This document shows positions 5,782 to 5,851 of a stretch of DNA of 5,851 bases, in pieces. The first letter of the stretch is position 1. Every line of letters begins with the position of its first letter. The notes under the pieces were generated by a model. The model saw nothing but the letters and a program-made list of their open reading frames with translations, was not told the origin of the DNA and searched no databases. Location of the stretch: NCBI GenBank assembly GCA_003446295.1, contig DMBB01000228.1, forward strand, positions 1 to 5,851. Direction: 5' to 3'. This DNA comes from Erysipelotrichaceae bacterium (GTDB taxonomy: Bacteria > Bacillota_I > Bacilli_A > Erysipelotrichales > Erysipelotrichaceae). The translations under genes and the position numbers were made by a program.

Positions 5782-5851
5782 CGTTTATTTATTTCATTAT
5801 TCTTCTCTCCATTATCATATGTATCCATGAAGGCGGACATCTGCTGGCCGC
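5778..5851 (+). CDS. rseP: Site-2 protease RseP/RasP, N-terminus only
   Basis: The frame opens with ATG 5778, overlapping the dxr stop by ATGA, with AGGA at 5768-5771 six bases upstream. The 24 visible codons encode a strongly hydrophobic first membrane segment (residues 3-16) ending in HEGGH (17-21). This is the HExxH zinc motif of M50 metalloproteases, positioned at the end of the first transmembrane helix as in RseP/RasP. The most common form is HELGH; Gly at the third position is a mild variant. In Bacillota this protease gene usually follows dxr, which supports the call. Family members cleave membrane-bound anti-sigma factors and signal-peptide remnants inside the bilayer. The rest of the gene lies beyond the window. 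Confidence 0.88.
   Translation, partial: MTFIYFIILLSIIICIHEGGHLLA

Overview
The window reads as ordinary chromosomal DNA of a low-to-mid GC Bacillota bacterium. The gene order uppS-cdsA-dxr-rseP is the classic Bacillota lipid/isoprenoid cluster. The Shine-Dalgarno sequences are strong AGGAGG types, and the protein sequences would fit an Erysipelotrichia or Clostridia lineage. That finer placement is an inference from overall look, not from a marker gene. No mobile element, CRISPR array, tRNA or rRNA is visible.

Layout. Bases 1-14 hold the first codons of a gene leaving the window on the minus strand, with a textbook ribosome binding site at 22-27. Bases 15-396 form a divergent intergenic region with several short dyads and no convincing gene. 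From 397 to 3105 there is a compact plus-strand operon of three genes joined by short overlaps: a polytopic membrane protein resembling the DUF6056 family, an orphan MalK/UgpC-type ABC ATPase, and a short-loop rubredoxin. The 41-bp gap at 3106-3146 carries an extended -10 promoter, and just upstream a perfect 19-bp palindrome overlaps the end of the rubredoxin gene. This promoter drives uppS, cdsA, dxr and the start of rseP (cut by the window end). Each gene in that cluster overlaps the next by the four bases ATGA.

How the genes work together. Dxr commits carbon to the MEP isoprenoid pathway. UppS extends isoprenyl diphosphates to undecaprenyl diphosphate, the lipid carrier for cell wall and surface glycans. 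CdsA makes CDP-diacylglycerol for phospholipids. RseP/RasP is an intramembrane protease that cleaves membrane-bound regulators and leftover signal peptides. The upstream three-gene operon has no obvious biochemical link to this set. If the membrane protein is a GT-C-like glycosyltransferase, a link through undecaprenyl-linked sugars is conceivable but unproven.

Most worth a second look are the unusual three-gene operon, the palindrome at the uppS promoter, a promoter that would make the first mRNA leaderless, and a roughly four-fold excess of GATC across the window. No clearly new biological system is demonstrated.
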